Source: Bimastos eiseni (lineage: Eukaryota; Annelida; Clitellata; Crassiclitellata; Lumbricidae). From it: DNA of 64,000 bases. Positions within the stretch are counted from its first letter, which is position 1; every line of letters begins with the position of its first letter. The DNA lies in contig OY365813.1 in NCBI GenBank assembly GCA_959347315.1, positions 14,568,970 to 14,632,969 of the forward strand, given 5' to 3'. Under the pieces are notes generated by a model. It was not told the origin of the DNA. It worked only from the letters and a program-made list of their open reading frames with translations, and did no database searches. Positions 22,061 to 34,754 of this stretch are shown in pieces. The position numbers and the translations under genes were made by a program.

Positions 22061-23640
22061 CGACCAGATGATTTCTTCCTCTCCTCTCTGCCTTCTTCGC
22101 TGCTATCTTCTCGTGCCGCGCTCGGTTCGCTTAACTCCTCGTCCTCATCATCATCATCTCTGTCGCTGCATCCGTGTGAGACAAGAGAGGCTCAGTCAGA
22201 CTCAGCAACCGACGGTGCCAAAAGCCGCATCGACGACCATCGGCCGTTGGAACGCGGATACTAATGGGCTACTTCGCCCGAACCAACCGACCGACAATGA
22301 AACACTGCGCCAACCGACTCACGTTCGGCGGCGGTGCGGAGGAATTTCGAACTCATAGGAAAAGAGTTCCGTTGACTTTTGAAATGTAATTATAGGCGGG
22401 GACTTAGCCCTATAGGTTTGGGAGAGAGGTCGAGGAAATGGGGTTAGTTGGGACAGGTTGGAAAAACGTTTCAGTTTCCAAACATGGATGCCGCAAAAAA
22501 GTATGAACAGTGGAAAACACCATGGAAATGTTTAATGTTATAAAATACTTATGAAATATTGGGGGGGGGGGGGTATAAGCAGTTCTATCCTCTCCAACTG
22601 AAATTTTAGAGGGGACCGTCTCCTGCTTTCTCCTCCAAGTCTCCATCCCGGAATGTAGTTTTAATGTAAGAGAATATTCATATTTCCCATAATTACCGTT
22701 ATTAAAGATAGCTACTCGGAGGCGCTCTCTGCGACTGCCTATACAATCCTACACGAACACGATATTAATGTCATTACGAACGAATAAAACCCGTCAAGTT
22801 GCAAACTGAATGTTGTAATGCACAGTAAGCTTAAAAGAATCACAAGCGTGGAACCAACCAACGGATTCCCGTCGACAGCTGAAAGGTGGCATGGATGTTC
22901 AGAGTCTCTTTGGCCAAGTGATAGTGACAGATTCACTCAAACGTATGAATGTTTACACATAAGATACAGTAATTATGTCCTAAAATAAATTAACTCCGTC
23001 TATATAGTTCGCGATATAGAAATTAATTTACTTCGATTATTACAAATCCTGTACTGTTAATGCCTGCGTATACACAGACTCTGATTATTATTATTATTAT
23101 CACATACAGCTCACTTTTTGTAACAATTGTATATTGTAGAAAAAGTGAATTCGAAGTTTTTTTCAAGCGCAGAATTGTCCTGGAATGGGCCCTATTTGTC
23201 AAGTCCACGCTGGTAAAACTACCCCAACGACGATTTCCTGAAAAAGCGCCTGTATAGGCCTAAGGGCTATATTTGTATATATTTATTATCCTGAAAACAG
23301 TGCCTAAACAATACACACAGAACTGTACACTTTTAATGACAGAATCGTGAAAAAGTATTTTCTCCTAAAGTGGAGTAGAGTAAATGCTGCTATTTTGCAC
23401 TTACTACGATATTGGTTCCTGCTAAAATTTAGTATCAAGGCGGCGGGATGCTGAAGACTTCACCACACTGTCTGCCAGTAGGGGAATGGCCGGAATGACT
23501 TTCGACCATGAACCAATTTGGCACCACAACCGCCATCCGGTGTAGTTGGCTGCTTACGTAGTAGCGCGTATCAAGGAACAGTAGATGGCAGCGTTAGCCA
23601 AGTGTCAATGACAATAGGCGCTTTGAAATACTGTGGCTTT
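22061..23640. other. non-coding stretch
   Basis: The 96-codon frame at 22068-22358 has mixed composition but no recognisable motif. A G12-14 homopolymer lies at 22561. A CTCF-like motif is noted at about 23578-23592 in the findings. Confidence 0.4.
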
Positions 23641-23870
23641 TTATAGGCCCTACGCGCGCGCGCACACACACATCCACACACAAACACGCACGCACACGCA
23701 CACGCACACACACACACAAATACACTCTAGCTTGTGCCCATAGACACACATACACTCACCTGCACACATAAATAAATCGCACATACTTAGACAACCACAC
23801 GCAAACAGACGCGCGTACACACAAGCAAACACACGTTGTCAAACACACTTACACACACACAAACGCATAT
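23641..23870. repeat. CA-rich microsatellite with CGCG and CGCA units
   Basis: CGCGCGCGCACACACACA at the left end, then CACACGCACACGCACACA and scattered ACACACA. Confidence 0.85.
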
Positions 23871-24254
23871 ATAGACTGCGCAAGAAATCTTCTAACAGAT
23901 TAATATATAGTCCCCAGTCACTCAACCATCCAAGCAGACCACTGCTTCGTCTCATACGTTAGTGTAATTACAAATTACACACATCTTTATGGAAATTGCG
24001 CGTCGTTTTATTGTTTGATCTGCAGTGCTTGTTATCACGCAATCATTACTAATCATATAGTTAATGAGTTTTTTCTTGCTATAAACCCCCGTTAACATTC
24101 CGTAAATGTCTCGCAATTGATGAATAGCTTAAGATGACACAGAGAAACGAACAACAGAAACAATGCTTTGACAGACTGGCATAACAAACAGACGACAATG
24201 TTTGAATTTTGAACATAATAAATTATTTGACAATGTTCTGCTTGCTTCAGTAAG
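23871..24254. other. non-coding stretch
   Basis: No gene or repeat recognised. Confidence 0.4.
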
Positions 24255-24385
24255 AATTTCAATCAGTCGGTCAATCGGCCAGTCAGTTGGTAAGTCGCGG
24301 TCAGTTGGTCAGTCGTACACTAGATCATTTGATACATTGGTCAGCCAAAGAGTCAGTAAGTCCGTCAGCCAGTCACCCTAAACTG
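24255..24385. repeat. GTCAGTCGGTCAGT-type degenerate array
   Basis: CAGTCGGTCAATCGGCCAGT and TCAGTTGGTCAGTCG units for about 130 bp. Similar composition recurs at 27285-27345 and 40490-40660. Confidence 0.75.
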
Positions 24386-24754
24386 CATACATGTTTCTCC
24401 TGTTGGTAGCCAAAATATACATAGACAAATTCATCATTAAGCGCCCTTGTAGCGGCATATGGATATCTATGCATATGTATCAAGCTACATATATATATAT
24501 ATATAAATATATATATATATTATTGCAAATATAAAAATCAAATATAAAAATTTATAGATGAATACATTTATATAAATTTATGTATATATTGGTATACTTT
24601 ATGCACGGTCGATCGAGTCATGGAGCCGTATGGTGTTGTATACGCAACGGGTTCTAATGTATAATTCAAGGATGCAAGACCAGCAGCCGCAGCAGCAGAT
24701 GTGGCTTTGGCGGCAGATGTGAGACCGATGAATGGCCGATGAGGAAGGGAAGCG
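24386..24754. other. AT-rich stretch
   Basis: TA-dinucleotide runs at about 24488-24520 followed by AAATATAAAAAT units. No gene seen. Confidence 0.45.
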
Positions 24755-25240
24755 GTGGCTGAGGAGGTGGTAAGAGAGAAGAGGGAAGAGGAAAGAGGGA
24801 AGAGGGGGGAGGAAAGAGAAAGAGAGAAGAGGGAAGAGAGAAGAGGAAAGAGAAAGGAGGAAAGAGGGAAGGGGAAGAGGGAAGAGAGAAGAGAAAAGAA
24901 GAAAGAGGGAAGAGAAAAAGAGGAAATAAAGAAGAGGGGAAAGGGAAGAGTTAAGAGGGAAGAAGGAAGAGGGAAGAGGGGAGAGGGAGATGAAACGGTG
25001 GGTGCTGCATGGGACGAGGTTCGGGCGGAAAGGCTGAAGGAAAAGGAGACGAAGAAGATATTGAGGATGGGAAACGGGAAGAGGAAGCGCAGGAGAGATG
25101 GAGGAAGGAAGATCAGGCAGGTCGACATGGGATTGGAGGAGAGAGGGGTGCGGGTTTTGAATGAGACGGAGCGATGAGTAAGTAAGAAAGAAAGATAAGG
25201 GGAGATGAGGAGGAACGCGACAAAGAATGATAAAAAAGTG
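24755..25240. repeat. long polypurine (GGGAAGAG) tract
   Basis: From 24755 to about 24990 the plus strand is almost pure A/G with units GAGGGAAGAG and GAGAAGAGGAAAGA. Purine bias continues more weakly to 25240. Open frames on both strands are compositional. Confidence 0.9.
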
Positions 25241-25249
25241 AAAAACAAT

Positions 25250-25434
25250 GAGTTCATATATATAATATATATATTATATATAATATATCATATATATAAT
25301 ATATATATTATATATATGTGTGTGTCTGTGTCTGTGTGTCTCTGTGTGTGTCTGTGTGTCTGTGTTTGTTTGTCAGTCTGTGTGTATGTGTAAGTCTCTC
25401 TGTCTCTGTCTCTGTCTCTGTCTCTGTCTCTGTC

Positions 25435-25525
<91 letters not shown>
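25250..25525. repeat. compound array: TA palindromes, TGTC, TCTG, then pure TC
   Basis: TATATAATATATATATTATA-type near-palindromic sequence (25253-25315), then TGTGTCTG units, then TCTGTC units (25395-25465), then about 30 uninterrupted TC dinucleotides (25463-25525). Confidence 0.95.
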
Positions 25526-25528
<3 letters not shown>

Positions 25529-25587
25529 AATGCGTGTGTTGTGTAATATGCAACCTTCTATTCCATCATGGCTTTCGCTTGTCACGA

Positions 25588-25645
25588 CGGCAGTGCCTCT
25601 GAGGAGTTTCTGTACGAGTGGCGCTATATAAATGTTTGATGAAAA
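25588..25645 (+). mobile_element. LINE/SINE tail family B fragment
   Basis: GTGCCTCTGAGGAG then TACGAGTGGCGCTATATAAA. The block TACGAGTGGCGCTATATAA also occurs in the LINE relic at 42.44 kb, so this is probably the same lineage. Confidence 0.65.
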
Positions 25646-25954
25646 TTGCGAGTACGGGAAATGGCTACAGGATGAGAGCAGTAGTATGAGTGGCGGAGAA
25701 GTAAGACAGGAAAAAAAGATAAACCCTTGGAGCTGAGAGGCGTATTATGATAGTGTAGAAAGGGGGGACGAACGAGCTGTAGAAAGAACAATACATTGGA
25801 GGGGAGACGTAATCCGATTTTTAAAGAGCTAAGGAGAAGTAGGAGAGGGAATTGGAGAGTTCATTGAAAGGAAAAATGATGTATTCTGAGAAGGCATAGT
25901 AGAGATGGGAAAAGAAGAAACACTCTAAGGGAGTGTGTTCCTGGTGACGGGGCC
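25646..25954. other. non-coding, purine-biased
   Basis: GGAG/GAAG-rich plus strand, no gene recognised. Confidence 0.4.
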
Positions 25955-26015
25955 AATAATCAAGAAGGCGGGTACACTATGATCTTTGTCACCACAGTGT
26001 TTCCAAACAGAAACT
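25955..26015 (+). mobile_element. weak family C fragment
   Basis: AATAATCAAGAAGGCGGGTA followed by ATGATCTTTGTCACCACAGT and GTTTCCAAACAGAAACTAC matches the 3' half of the family C consensus with several differences. Confidence 0.45.
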
Positions 26016-27284
26016 ACGACCCGTAAGCAGAGCGCGATGGAATCTGTGTGGCTGTAGTCTGACTCTGTCACGTACTTATACAGTCGAAACCTTAAGTTAA
26101 AGTTGTTGAAAGATTCGTGCGCTAAAGACTGTATGTTGATGACTCAAGCTTTAACATCAATCGGATCGAGTGATAGCCAGAGGCGCACAAAGCCAGACAA
26201 GCAAGACGACAGGCAGATTGAAGTACACACAGTCACCCGCTGTCTTCATTCTGAATTATGTGCAATTGTCGTGCCATTTTTTCCACTGCACTCTGACCTT
26301 GGTGTTTTCGAAATGCCATTAGACCTGCGTCGAAAACGGACCACGCCGAGTCGGGATTAACGCAGAGATTAACTGCCATCGGAGGGACTATTCTTCCATC
26401 ACCCACTCAGCCTGCTTCCTCCCCTCCTTCTCGGTCCCCGATTGGCTGGTGTCATAAAGCAGTTGGTCCGGAACACCAGAAATTGGTCCCATGCCAATGG
26501 CTAACTACAAGATGCCCACCAAACCCGATATCGCCGGCCGTTCGCGGCGATGCGATATCTTCGAGATTTTTGTGACGTCCTATATCAGCTAACTAGATTA
26601 TATTGTGTGGATTACCAATGGGGTGGGACAACCTGGAGTCGTGTACCACGCACACGGAGTCATGTTTGCTTAGATTCTGACTGTTCCAATCTCGCTGGCA
26701 TATACGGAACTTTAATAACAAAATGATGTTTTCTGAGATTCAGTTCAAATACTCTAATTTGCATGTCTGAAAACGTGTAATTCTTGAAAATGTGTTTTAC
26801 ATATGTCGTGGTCTTTATCTTACTCCAGAAAAACAACAGCAATAATACACACTATTTTACTAGTTAATAATAGTACTAGTATTAGTAAAACATATACTAA
26901 ACCTAATTCCTAAGCAAAAGAAATCTTGAAAGTCAATTATAATCGTTAGAAACTAAATTAAATTACTCTAGCAACTTTATTAAAACCATTGAAGCAAAGC
27001 ATAAATTTACAATTATTTACCATTGTTCAGCAAAAGCGGGAACCCAGAAAGGACAATAGGCTCAATAGGTAGGGCCACCTAAGTAATTTATAACGTTAAG
27101 ACAAATAAAATAGAAATAAAGACTTTTACATTGGATATAATCAGACATGCTCAGATGAGATGAAGTTAGATCAGTTTCCAAAGATCAAATTCTCTGTCGT
27201 ATATCTTGGGAATACCAGAAAGTTACCATACACTCTGTAGTATTGTAATTTAATCGTTGGTGGTCTTCCGCGCGCCGTAGTTTA
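26016..27284. other. about 1.3 kb without a supported gene
   Basis: An 85-codon frame at 26103-26360 lacks a recognisable motif. The second half is AT-rich with a TTAATAATAGTACTAGTATT block around 26861. Confidence 0.4.
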
Positions 27285-27345
27285 TCGGTCGTTCAGTCGG
27301 TCGGTCGGTCGGTCAGTCGGGCGATGGTCGACTGAGTCGGGCAAT
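27285..27345. repeat. GGTC tetranucleotide repeat
   Basis: CAGTCGGTCGGTCGGTCGGT followed by degenerate TCAGTCGGGC units. Confidence 0.85.
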
Positions 27346-27564
27346 TTGTCAGTCGATTGCTGCTTATCCATTTACGTAGATGCATAATCGTGTGGGCCAG
27401 AGCAGCAGCGTCGGACCGGCCACGCTCCACTGGCTGTCAGGCCGAACCAGCAAATCATCCGTTGTTACTTCTATGTTCGAGATTATGGGCGACCACGACG
27501 ATGCTGCTGCTGTGTGCGTTTTTGCGATGAATTAGGAGAACGGTCGATAGCCATGTGCGGGAAG

Positions 27565-27745
27565 GTATTGTGTGTGTGTGTCTGTCTGTGTGTGTGGGTG
27601 TGGGTGTATGTTTTGGGCATCTATGTGTAAATGTGTCTGTCTGTGTGTGTAAGTGTGTCTGTTCGTGTGTGTGTAAATATGTCTGTCTGTCTGTCTGTCT
27701 AAATGCATGTATATCTGTCTGTCTGTCTCTCTGTGTGTTCCTCTT
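27565..27745. repeat. TG / TCTG microsatellite
   Basis: GTGTGTGTGTGTCTGTCTG, GTGTGGGTGTGGGTG and TCTGTCTGTCTGTCT units. Confidence 0.9.
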
Positions 27746-29232
27746 AGTAAAGCGAATGCGCAAAGACCCACTGGAACAGGTTAATCCCTCCATACACGTG
27801 AGTCCACAGGAAATTAAAATCGGATAAATGGACGGAAAATTGACAAAATCGAAACACATTTCGCTGATTATCATAGGATCCTAGACGGGCCAATCGGTCA
27901 GTCTCTGGACGCTATCGATCCAAGACAAGACTCACGGCTATAAATCGGGAGCTGCTCTGTGTCCATCCTTACTGTCTACTGTGCATTGTCTTGCTAATAG
28001 ATAATATGTTATAATTCTTATAACGACCGTCAACTTCACGCAAGACAGAAATGCACAATTAAAAAATACAGGAAGCTGGACCCTACTGGAGTGAGTCATA
28101 GGACTAGCAGGGATGAGGAAAAGACTTCTTTAAAACATCTGAGTATAAGTATAAATATTTGTTGATTACAAGAGTATTTAATATACCGTCGGAAACACAT
28201 TCTCATGCAAGTATTTCAAATCCTAAGTAAATAAGGCTTGTGTGTGAAAATTACGAATCCTAAATACTCAATGTACAAAAACCTCAAGCCAAAGTTTACA
28301 CTAGCACTCGATCAAGTCGTATTAATTGAGACTCAGTCTCTTAATATAGAATTTTTAACACCCTCCAAGCATTTCACCAGTACACCATTCCCAACACATG
28401 CAAAATTATTAATATATTACTTCACGGCACTTAGTACACGTGCCAGGTTAGCTAATCTGAAAATGAAGTAATTCTAGCGAAGGATTTTTCAAGGTTCATA
28501 CTGGTACTCAGTAACTGTCTCAAACTGTAACCCTTACTCTCAGCATATCAAAAGTCGTTTTACCGTGAAATCAATATGCAAAATGAAATCTCATTAAAAA
28601 ATCAACCAACACGTCATCGGGTTGAGTCACATAGTAAAGCTGTAGGCCTACCTGTATCATATTTCGCAGATTAGTGAAACTGCGATACTGATTATGACGT
28701 CGATAATTCAGAACCTTTAGAAGTTTCTTTGGCAAAAATGTTCTCTTCAGAAAAATAGATCAACGTAGACCAACTCTTGCAATTCAAGCCCCTATTTGCA
28801 GTTTGCGTTCACTGCGATAAAAATGATGTCGGTTTGACTTTGGGTAGTTGCAAGGGTTGTCTAAGTAAATGAGCATATAACCGTTCGAAATTTTTCAAAG
28901 GTGTCTATAGTAAGTAGCATGATGTTAAACCTACCACAAATGATAAGAAACGGAACATAAATAACTTGCTCCTCGTTTTCTAACGATTATTATTATGCCC
29001 ATAAAAGCAAATTTCTCAGAATTTTCGCTGGCTCGTCTGGTCATTGCTAGGTAGACGAGCCAGTGAATATTTAAAAATATGTCGCCTAGTGACCCGCCCA
29101 ACTTAGAATTTTGTGCAATGGCCAATTGCTCCTATAAACAGCTCCATCACGCTGTTCCATCAACAATGGCTTTTATCATCTCGTTAGTGAAAAACAATAC
29201 AAGTTAGCGCGAACAGTTCACAGCAAAGGTAT

Positions 29233-29237
<5 letters not shown>
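27746..29237. other. about 1.5 kb of AT-rich sequence without a supported gene
   Basis: Open frames at 28238-28471 (plus) and 28931-29125 (minus) are short and unrecognised. No repeat structure stands out. Confidence 0.4.

Positions 29238-29267
<30 letters not shown>
29238..29267. repeat. TA dinucleotide microsatellite
   Basis: About 14 TA units. Confidence 0.9.
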
Positions 29268-29269
<2 letters not shown>

Positions 29270-29837
29270 TGTTATATAAAAATGTGAGTAAATGTTCTTG
29301 TACATTTCGGCGATTCGTAGGTCTACAGTTATCAACCTACCACTTCTTAGTAATGGAACTCTTCCGGTAACGCAACTAGGAAAACAACTTGAATTAACAA
29401 AACAGATAACCAACTAAATACGGCCGTCGATGTCTGTCAGAGGGCCTTGCATAGGCGTGCATAAAAGAATAGCCTAGCAGACTGCTAGGAGAAGCAGTGG
29501 AGCCTAGTATAGGACCCAGCAGAGGGCCAAGCGACACCACCGGCGATCAATGGTTAATACTCGATAGAATGGCGACACCAAAACGATACCACAGCACGAC
29601 TTGTTTGATCAACTTAAGTCATCAACGAACGACTGCATCGATTGCATTGCAGCATCAATTAAATCGGTCCCCACAGGGTCCAAAATTTAACGACACCCTA
29701 AGACAACATAGGGCGCTGCCTTCGGGAAAATTGTTCTCATTATTTTTCCATAATATGGTACTTGACAGGCACACGAGGGTCTTTAAATATACATGTGTCC
29801 GATAGGCAACATTGGGGAACAGAGAGACACATCACAA
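29268..29837. other. non-coding stretch with a 102-codon open frame
   Basis: The plus-strand frame 29497-29805 has mixed amino-acid composition but no motif I recognise and no flanking splice or start context that supports it. Confidence 0.35.
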
Positions 29838-29839
29838 TC

Positions 29840-29893
29840 CCCCTAGGGGACGTGGACCCGTGTCCCCGGGGACATAGCAACGTTCCCAGGAAC
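29840..29893. other. three consecutive G/C palindromes
   Basis: CCCCTAGGGG (29840-29849), TGTCCCCGGGGACA (29861-29874) and GTTCCCAGGAAC (29882-29893, two-base spacer) lie with centres 23 and 20 bases apart. Each can form a short hairpin or be a dyad binding site. Confidence 0.7.
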
Positions 29894-29999
29894 ATCGGCT
29901 AGCGTTGAAGGCGTGTAGGAGGTGGAATAAGACCAAGTCCATGGTCATGGACACCACTATTAGCGTCAAATTACATACGTCAGCAGTAGATGTTGTAGT

Positions 30000-30329
30000 G
30001 GATGTAATAGTAACAGTATTAGTGTTGGGGCGGTGGTCGTGGTGGTGGTGGTGGGTGGTGGGGGAAGTAGGTGTGCTGGTGGAAGTGGTAGTAGTAGTAG
30101 TGGAAATGATAAAATAATAATAATAAAAATATAAAATAATAATTATTATTATTATTTGAATTTTTTGAATAATACCATACTACAGCTAACAATAATAATA
30201 ATAATGATAATAATAATAGTAACAATAATAGTAATAGTAACAATAATAATAAAAATAGTAATAGTAACAATAATAATAATAATAATAGTAACAATAATAA
30301 TAAAAATAATAATAGTAACAATAATAGTA

Positions 30330-30362
<33 letters not shown>

Positions 30363-30401
30363 ATAATAATAAAAATAATAATAGTAACAATAATAGTAAC
30401 A

Positions 30402-30463
<62 letters not shown>

Positions 30464-30465
30464 CG
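30000..30465. repeat. GTGGTGG tract and long AAT array
   Basis: GTGGTGGTGGTGGGTGGTG (about 30036-30065) and AGTAGTAGTAG precede an AAT/AAC trinucleotide array from about 30115 to 30465, with a non-repeat gap at 30155-30188. The final 75 bases are pure AAT units. Poly-Ile/poly-Leu/Tyr frames are shadows. Confidence 0.95.
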
Positions 30466-32060
30466 TTCCAGAACAAAGTCCCTTTAATTTTTGGAATTTT
30501 AATGGATCGAATGTATTTGGAGGTGAACACAGACAAAATAATAATAATCATTATTATAGTTATAGTAATTGTTCAGATACTACACGTTTTGAATTACATT
30601 GAAGACTGTTGTATGTATTCTGGTATCGCAAACACTTTTCAACTTAATGAATGGCAATCTAAATTGAAGAATTGTTGACAAATCAAGCCTACGGTTGGGG
30701 TGCTGGGTTACAAATCAAGAGGGGGTCAGATGGTGTCCATGCCATTCGTCTGTTCCCTTAATTACTTGGCACGATGACTCATGGCGAGCCTTTACCCAGA
30801 TGTGGCACACACTGCGAAATGCAATAAGATTAATCGCCATCCAACGAATAATTCAAAATGGCTACTCTGTGACAGAAGCAAGAGCCGCCATATTACACTG
30901 TTCGAGGGACCGAAGTCACGTGATATTTTATGATATACAGCACAGCGGCGTCACATATATGCGAAGTTCCATTATTCATTAGACTGCTGTACGTATGCTC
31001 GTGCCGCATACACTCTTCAACTTAATGTCTGGTAATAGCGATCACTAATGTGGTCATTCTTCTCTTTAATATCTGCCACAACCGCCTCGTGCGGGAATCG
31101 GGCAGAATCCCTATAGCGTTGATGACCATACTGTTGCCTCATCATCTGGCTGTATATACCTACCTTATTTATCTGCAGTTTGAACAGCGTAGATAGTTGT
31201 GATCGCCCGACGTATTAGTGACTAATGCGAACGTATATAATGCTGAAAATTGTGCGCAGATATGCGAATATGTATCTAAATTTGAGGTTTATATATAATA
31301 CATGGCCTGAAAGTGACCTTAAAATTGGCCTTGCGGCGTTTGTATACAGATGACTAGCCGCGAAAAAGTGGGAGGGCGACTTCAGTCACAAGAAGCCGCT
31401 CTGGGCCTCCTTCATCCTCTTGTGGCCGCTCCTTCCATCATCCAGACCAAATTCCTTATTCTCGGTCTCCCTCTTATTTTTTCTCTTAACATTTCCCTCT
31501 ATGATGCTTCGTAGTAGGGAGGAATAATCACTATATAACACATACAAATGTGTACAGGTGATCTAAATATAAACGAATATGCAAATATGTATCCGAGATG
31601 CATGTAATTATTATATTACAATGGTCTGCTCGATTATAAAGACAGTCTCCGGCGCAGCGAGTATACATGTGCGTTCCTGACAGACTGAAGGTGGCGCCAG
31701 AGTCGTTCTCCGGCAGCACGGGATTGTAGCAGTTCCCCATCCATTTGCAGCGTTACGACCATAGCACATAAAACATGGCATCAAGAATGGCGCGCTTCGG
31801 AGACGGCAGCGGGAACGGTCAACCGTATCAAACGCTAAGTCGATTCGATGCATGGGTATATGTACGCATACATACATACACGCAGGCAATAGTCTGATCA
31901 ACTGCCTCCCATGGGACAATACGCGGTTCGCCGCAATCACCAGCGCTTGCCAGGAACTCAAATAACCTGATTACAATGGCTCCACTCGCTATGTCGGCGG
32001 CGCAGTCTTTCGACTGCAGCTGAGTCGTCGTCTGTTCGACGTAACAAAGGACCAATCATC
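30466..32060. other. about 1.6 kb without a supported gene
   Basis: A 95-codon frame at 30695-30982 and a 116-codon minus frame at 31611-31961 have mixed composition but no recognisable domains. ACTGYTGTACGTATKCT-like sequence occurs at about 30605 and 30983, each followed by CAACTTAATG, indicating a short duplicated segment. Confidence 0.4.
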
Positions 32061-32232
32061 ATTAGGAGAGAGAGGGGAAGAGATGGAGGGAGAGAGACAG
32101 ACAGAGAAAGGGTGAGGGAGAGAGGGAGAGTGACGGAGAGAGAGGAACAGAGAGAGGGGAGAGGGACGGATAAAGAGAGGAACGGAGAGAGGGAGGGAGA
32201 GAGGTAGAGAGAAAGAGAAAGAGAGAGATGGA

Positions 32233-32283
<51 letters not shown>

Positions 32284-32440
32284 AAAGATGGAGAGAGAGA
32301 TGGAGAGAGAGACACTCACACACAGAGGAAGAAAGAGATAAAGAAGAAAGAGAGAGACAGAGAGGGAGACAGAGACAGAGAGAGACAGACACAGAGAGAC
32401 AGGCAGTAAGGGAGACACTGAGAGAAAGAGAGAGGAATCA
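32061..32440. repeat. GAGA/GGGAGAGA purine array
   Basis: Imperfect GAGAGA, GAGGGAGAG and GAGATGGA units, with about 20 uninterrupted GA dinucleotides near 32236-32274. Confidence 0.95.
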
Positions 32441-32934
32441 CCGACAGAAGGAAGAAGAGGTTGAGCGCCTGTGGATCGCTTTCGAGACCACTGCCCACCC
32501 TACCACGCCTGAATGTTTCTCTCGAACGCATGGAGCTGGTATCGGGAATGCGGGATGCTGAGTGGTCGATGAAGCCAATAACTTGTTCCCCTTTGAATTA
32601 AGACCCCTAGATCTTTTCTATCGCTTTGGCAGACGCTTACACTGACACTGAAAGGCACACGCACAAAAAAGCATACAGACACACACACACGCATACACGC
32701 ACACGCACACGCATGCTTGTATATGTATATATAATTACAAAGAAGGAAAGAAGCAGAAGTACACATACAGATAAACACAGAAAGAGAGACAGATAGAGAC
32801 AGACAGACAAGAAGACTGAGAGATAGAAAGAGAACCTAAACGACCGACAGACAGCTGATAATCACAGTTCCATGTTCAGGCATATAATAGGCCCACATAA
32901 TATTTAAGAGCGATTTGAAGAGAAGGAGAAAAAA
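32441..32934. other. mixed sequence with a CA and GACA cluster
   Basis: ACACACACACACGCATACAC near 32680 and GACAGACAGAC near 32795. No gene recognised. Confidence 0.5.
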
Positions 32935-33115
32935 AGAGAGAGTGATGGGGAGACAGAGAAGGAGACAGAGACAGAGGCAGAGGCAGAAGCAAGAGACGTA
33001 TATAGAGACAGAGACACAGACACAGACAGAAAGATAGGCAGACATACATGCATTAAGACAGACAGACAGACAGACAGATAGAAACAGAAACTGAAAGAGA
33101 GAGAGGCATGGATAT
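32935..33115. repeat. GAGACAGAGACAGAGGCAGA array
   Basis: AGAGACAGAG and GACAGACAGACAGACAGA units. Confidence 0.9.
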
Positions 33116-34164
33116 CGAACACTTTCACCGCCGTACCTGCCGCAGCAGTCAAATAGCATCAGTGACGCTCCAGCCGCGAACAGAGGACGCCAGGCAGCGC
33201 CTGAAAGCGATACAATCTATGGTAATAGAACAACCGCATTTATCTACACAACCCAAAAACATATATCAGAGACAGTGAGTACAAATAGGTGAAGGACACC
33301 TAGCGACACCTTGCGAGTGCGTCAATATGATCGCATTGCTTCTTTGTTTATTAATCGTCCTTTTATATTCAGCTGTATAATTGAAGCGTATAATTGACCA
33401 CGCAGCGCCTAACGTATATAAAGCAGGCTCTTCATTCGCTCCACGATTTGAATTATTCATGTCTAGATTCATATATGCAATTATTATTATGCATAATTAT
33501 ATGCATACATGCTTAAATACATAAATGCATTACACGCATGCATTCATTCACTATTGTCATTATGATCATTATTATTCAGAGGCGTCACTAGGGTTGATGT
33601 CACCCGGTACGGTCACTCATTGTTTCACCCCGCATGGAACTCCTCCCTTATGGTTACCAGACCATACAGAATCTTTAGTAATCTACAATGTTTTTATGCC
33701 TAGTTGCCTACTGATGTTCCTCGTAAATCGGTATCTAATTACTCTAAAAGCCGATTTTTTCTTTTTGTCCAAACAATGGAACGGCTGACGAACAAAACGC
33801 TCTGGCGATTTGAAAATTTGTGGAATAATACAGCGAATTTCTAGGATAACGTGACTATTTTCAACACACAATTTGCTTTATATTCCGATATTTAGACGTT
33901 TTCATTTTCGAATTACTCATTTCATAGCCCCATAAAACCAACTTAATTTGCATTCGCATCAGCTGATGGTAGTATTAATTTTAATATGCAAATGAGGTGA
34001 GCTTATTATATAACCAAGGCATTATCACTCGAAGCTCTTGCCAAATAAAATAAACACTCGTGATAGGGGGATTTCCAGAGGCGAACAGCGCAATCGCTGA
34101 ATTCAAAACTCAACCCCAGGCGAGGCTAGACTGCAAGGCTAGTTCCTATACAATCATTCATTCA
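33116..34164. other. about 1 kb without a supported gene
   Basis: Short unrecognised frames only. The right half is AT-rich. Confidence 0.4.
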
Positions 34165-34245
34165 ATCATTCATTTCTTATAACATTTATATAACACCCCC
34201 TCAAGAAGTCTACCTGGCGCGTTCCCAGCTCAACCACGGCCATAC
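34165..34245 (-). mobile_element. tail family B copy
   Basis: Minus strand reads GAGCTGGGAACGCGCCAGGT, AGACTTCTTGAGGGGGTGTT and ATATAAATGTT, ending in AATGAATGATTGAATGAATG units. Confidence 0.65.
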
Positions 34246-34524
34246 GAGCCAGGTTTAAGCAACTTGTGAAAGAAAGCCATATTACTGGGTAATATTGACG
34301 ACACTGGCAGCAGCCCATTAGAAGGTTCAAAAAGGAGGCATAAGCATAGTTTAGGCATTATTGATACACTATCTGATCATAAAGGCCTACATATAAGATA
34401 TAGGCTACCAAATATATTTGTTGACAGTAAGTGTTAATTTAAAATTAATGAATTTTTGCTGAAATTCTGCACAAACACATTAATTTTAGACAGTCATCGT
34501 GTCATTTTGGTGTCACCCCTCTGA

Positions 34525-34615
34525 GAGAGATAGAAAGAGACATAGAGAGAACAGAGAGAGAGACAGAGAGATAGAGAGACAGGCAGACAGACAGAGACAG
34601 AGACAGAGACAGAGT
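34525..34615. repeat. GAGA / GACA microsatellite
   Basis: GAGAGAGACAGAGAGATAGA then GACAGAGACAGAGACAGAG. Confidence 0.9.
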
Positions 34616-34754
34616 GATATTATTTGCTGAATGTCAAAACAGAATCTGAGCCATTCGCTAGAGTTCACAAGTGAGCATATTAGACAGCGGTAGACTCAGC
34701 TGACACTTGCCATCCATCCATCCGTCGTAATTGTGAATATTGTTGTCATTATTA

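Noticed and set aside
24568..25257. 229-codon minus frame and 140-codon plus Glu/Lys/Arg frame over the same bases
   Set aside because: Both strands are open because of purine bias; no motif, and the two cannot both be real.
30019..30120. Telomere-like GTGGTGGG repeats
   Set aside because: Not a TTAGGG-type hexamer and only about 60 bases of GTGG sequence inside internal DNA.
30019..30602. Poly-Leu, poly-Ile and Tyr-rich frames of more than 120 codons
   Set aside because: Products of the AAT array.
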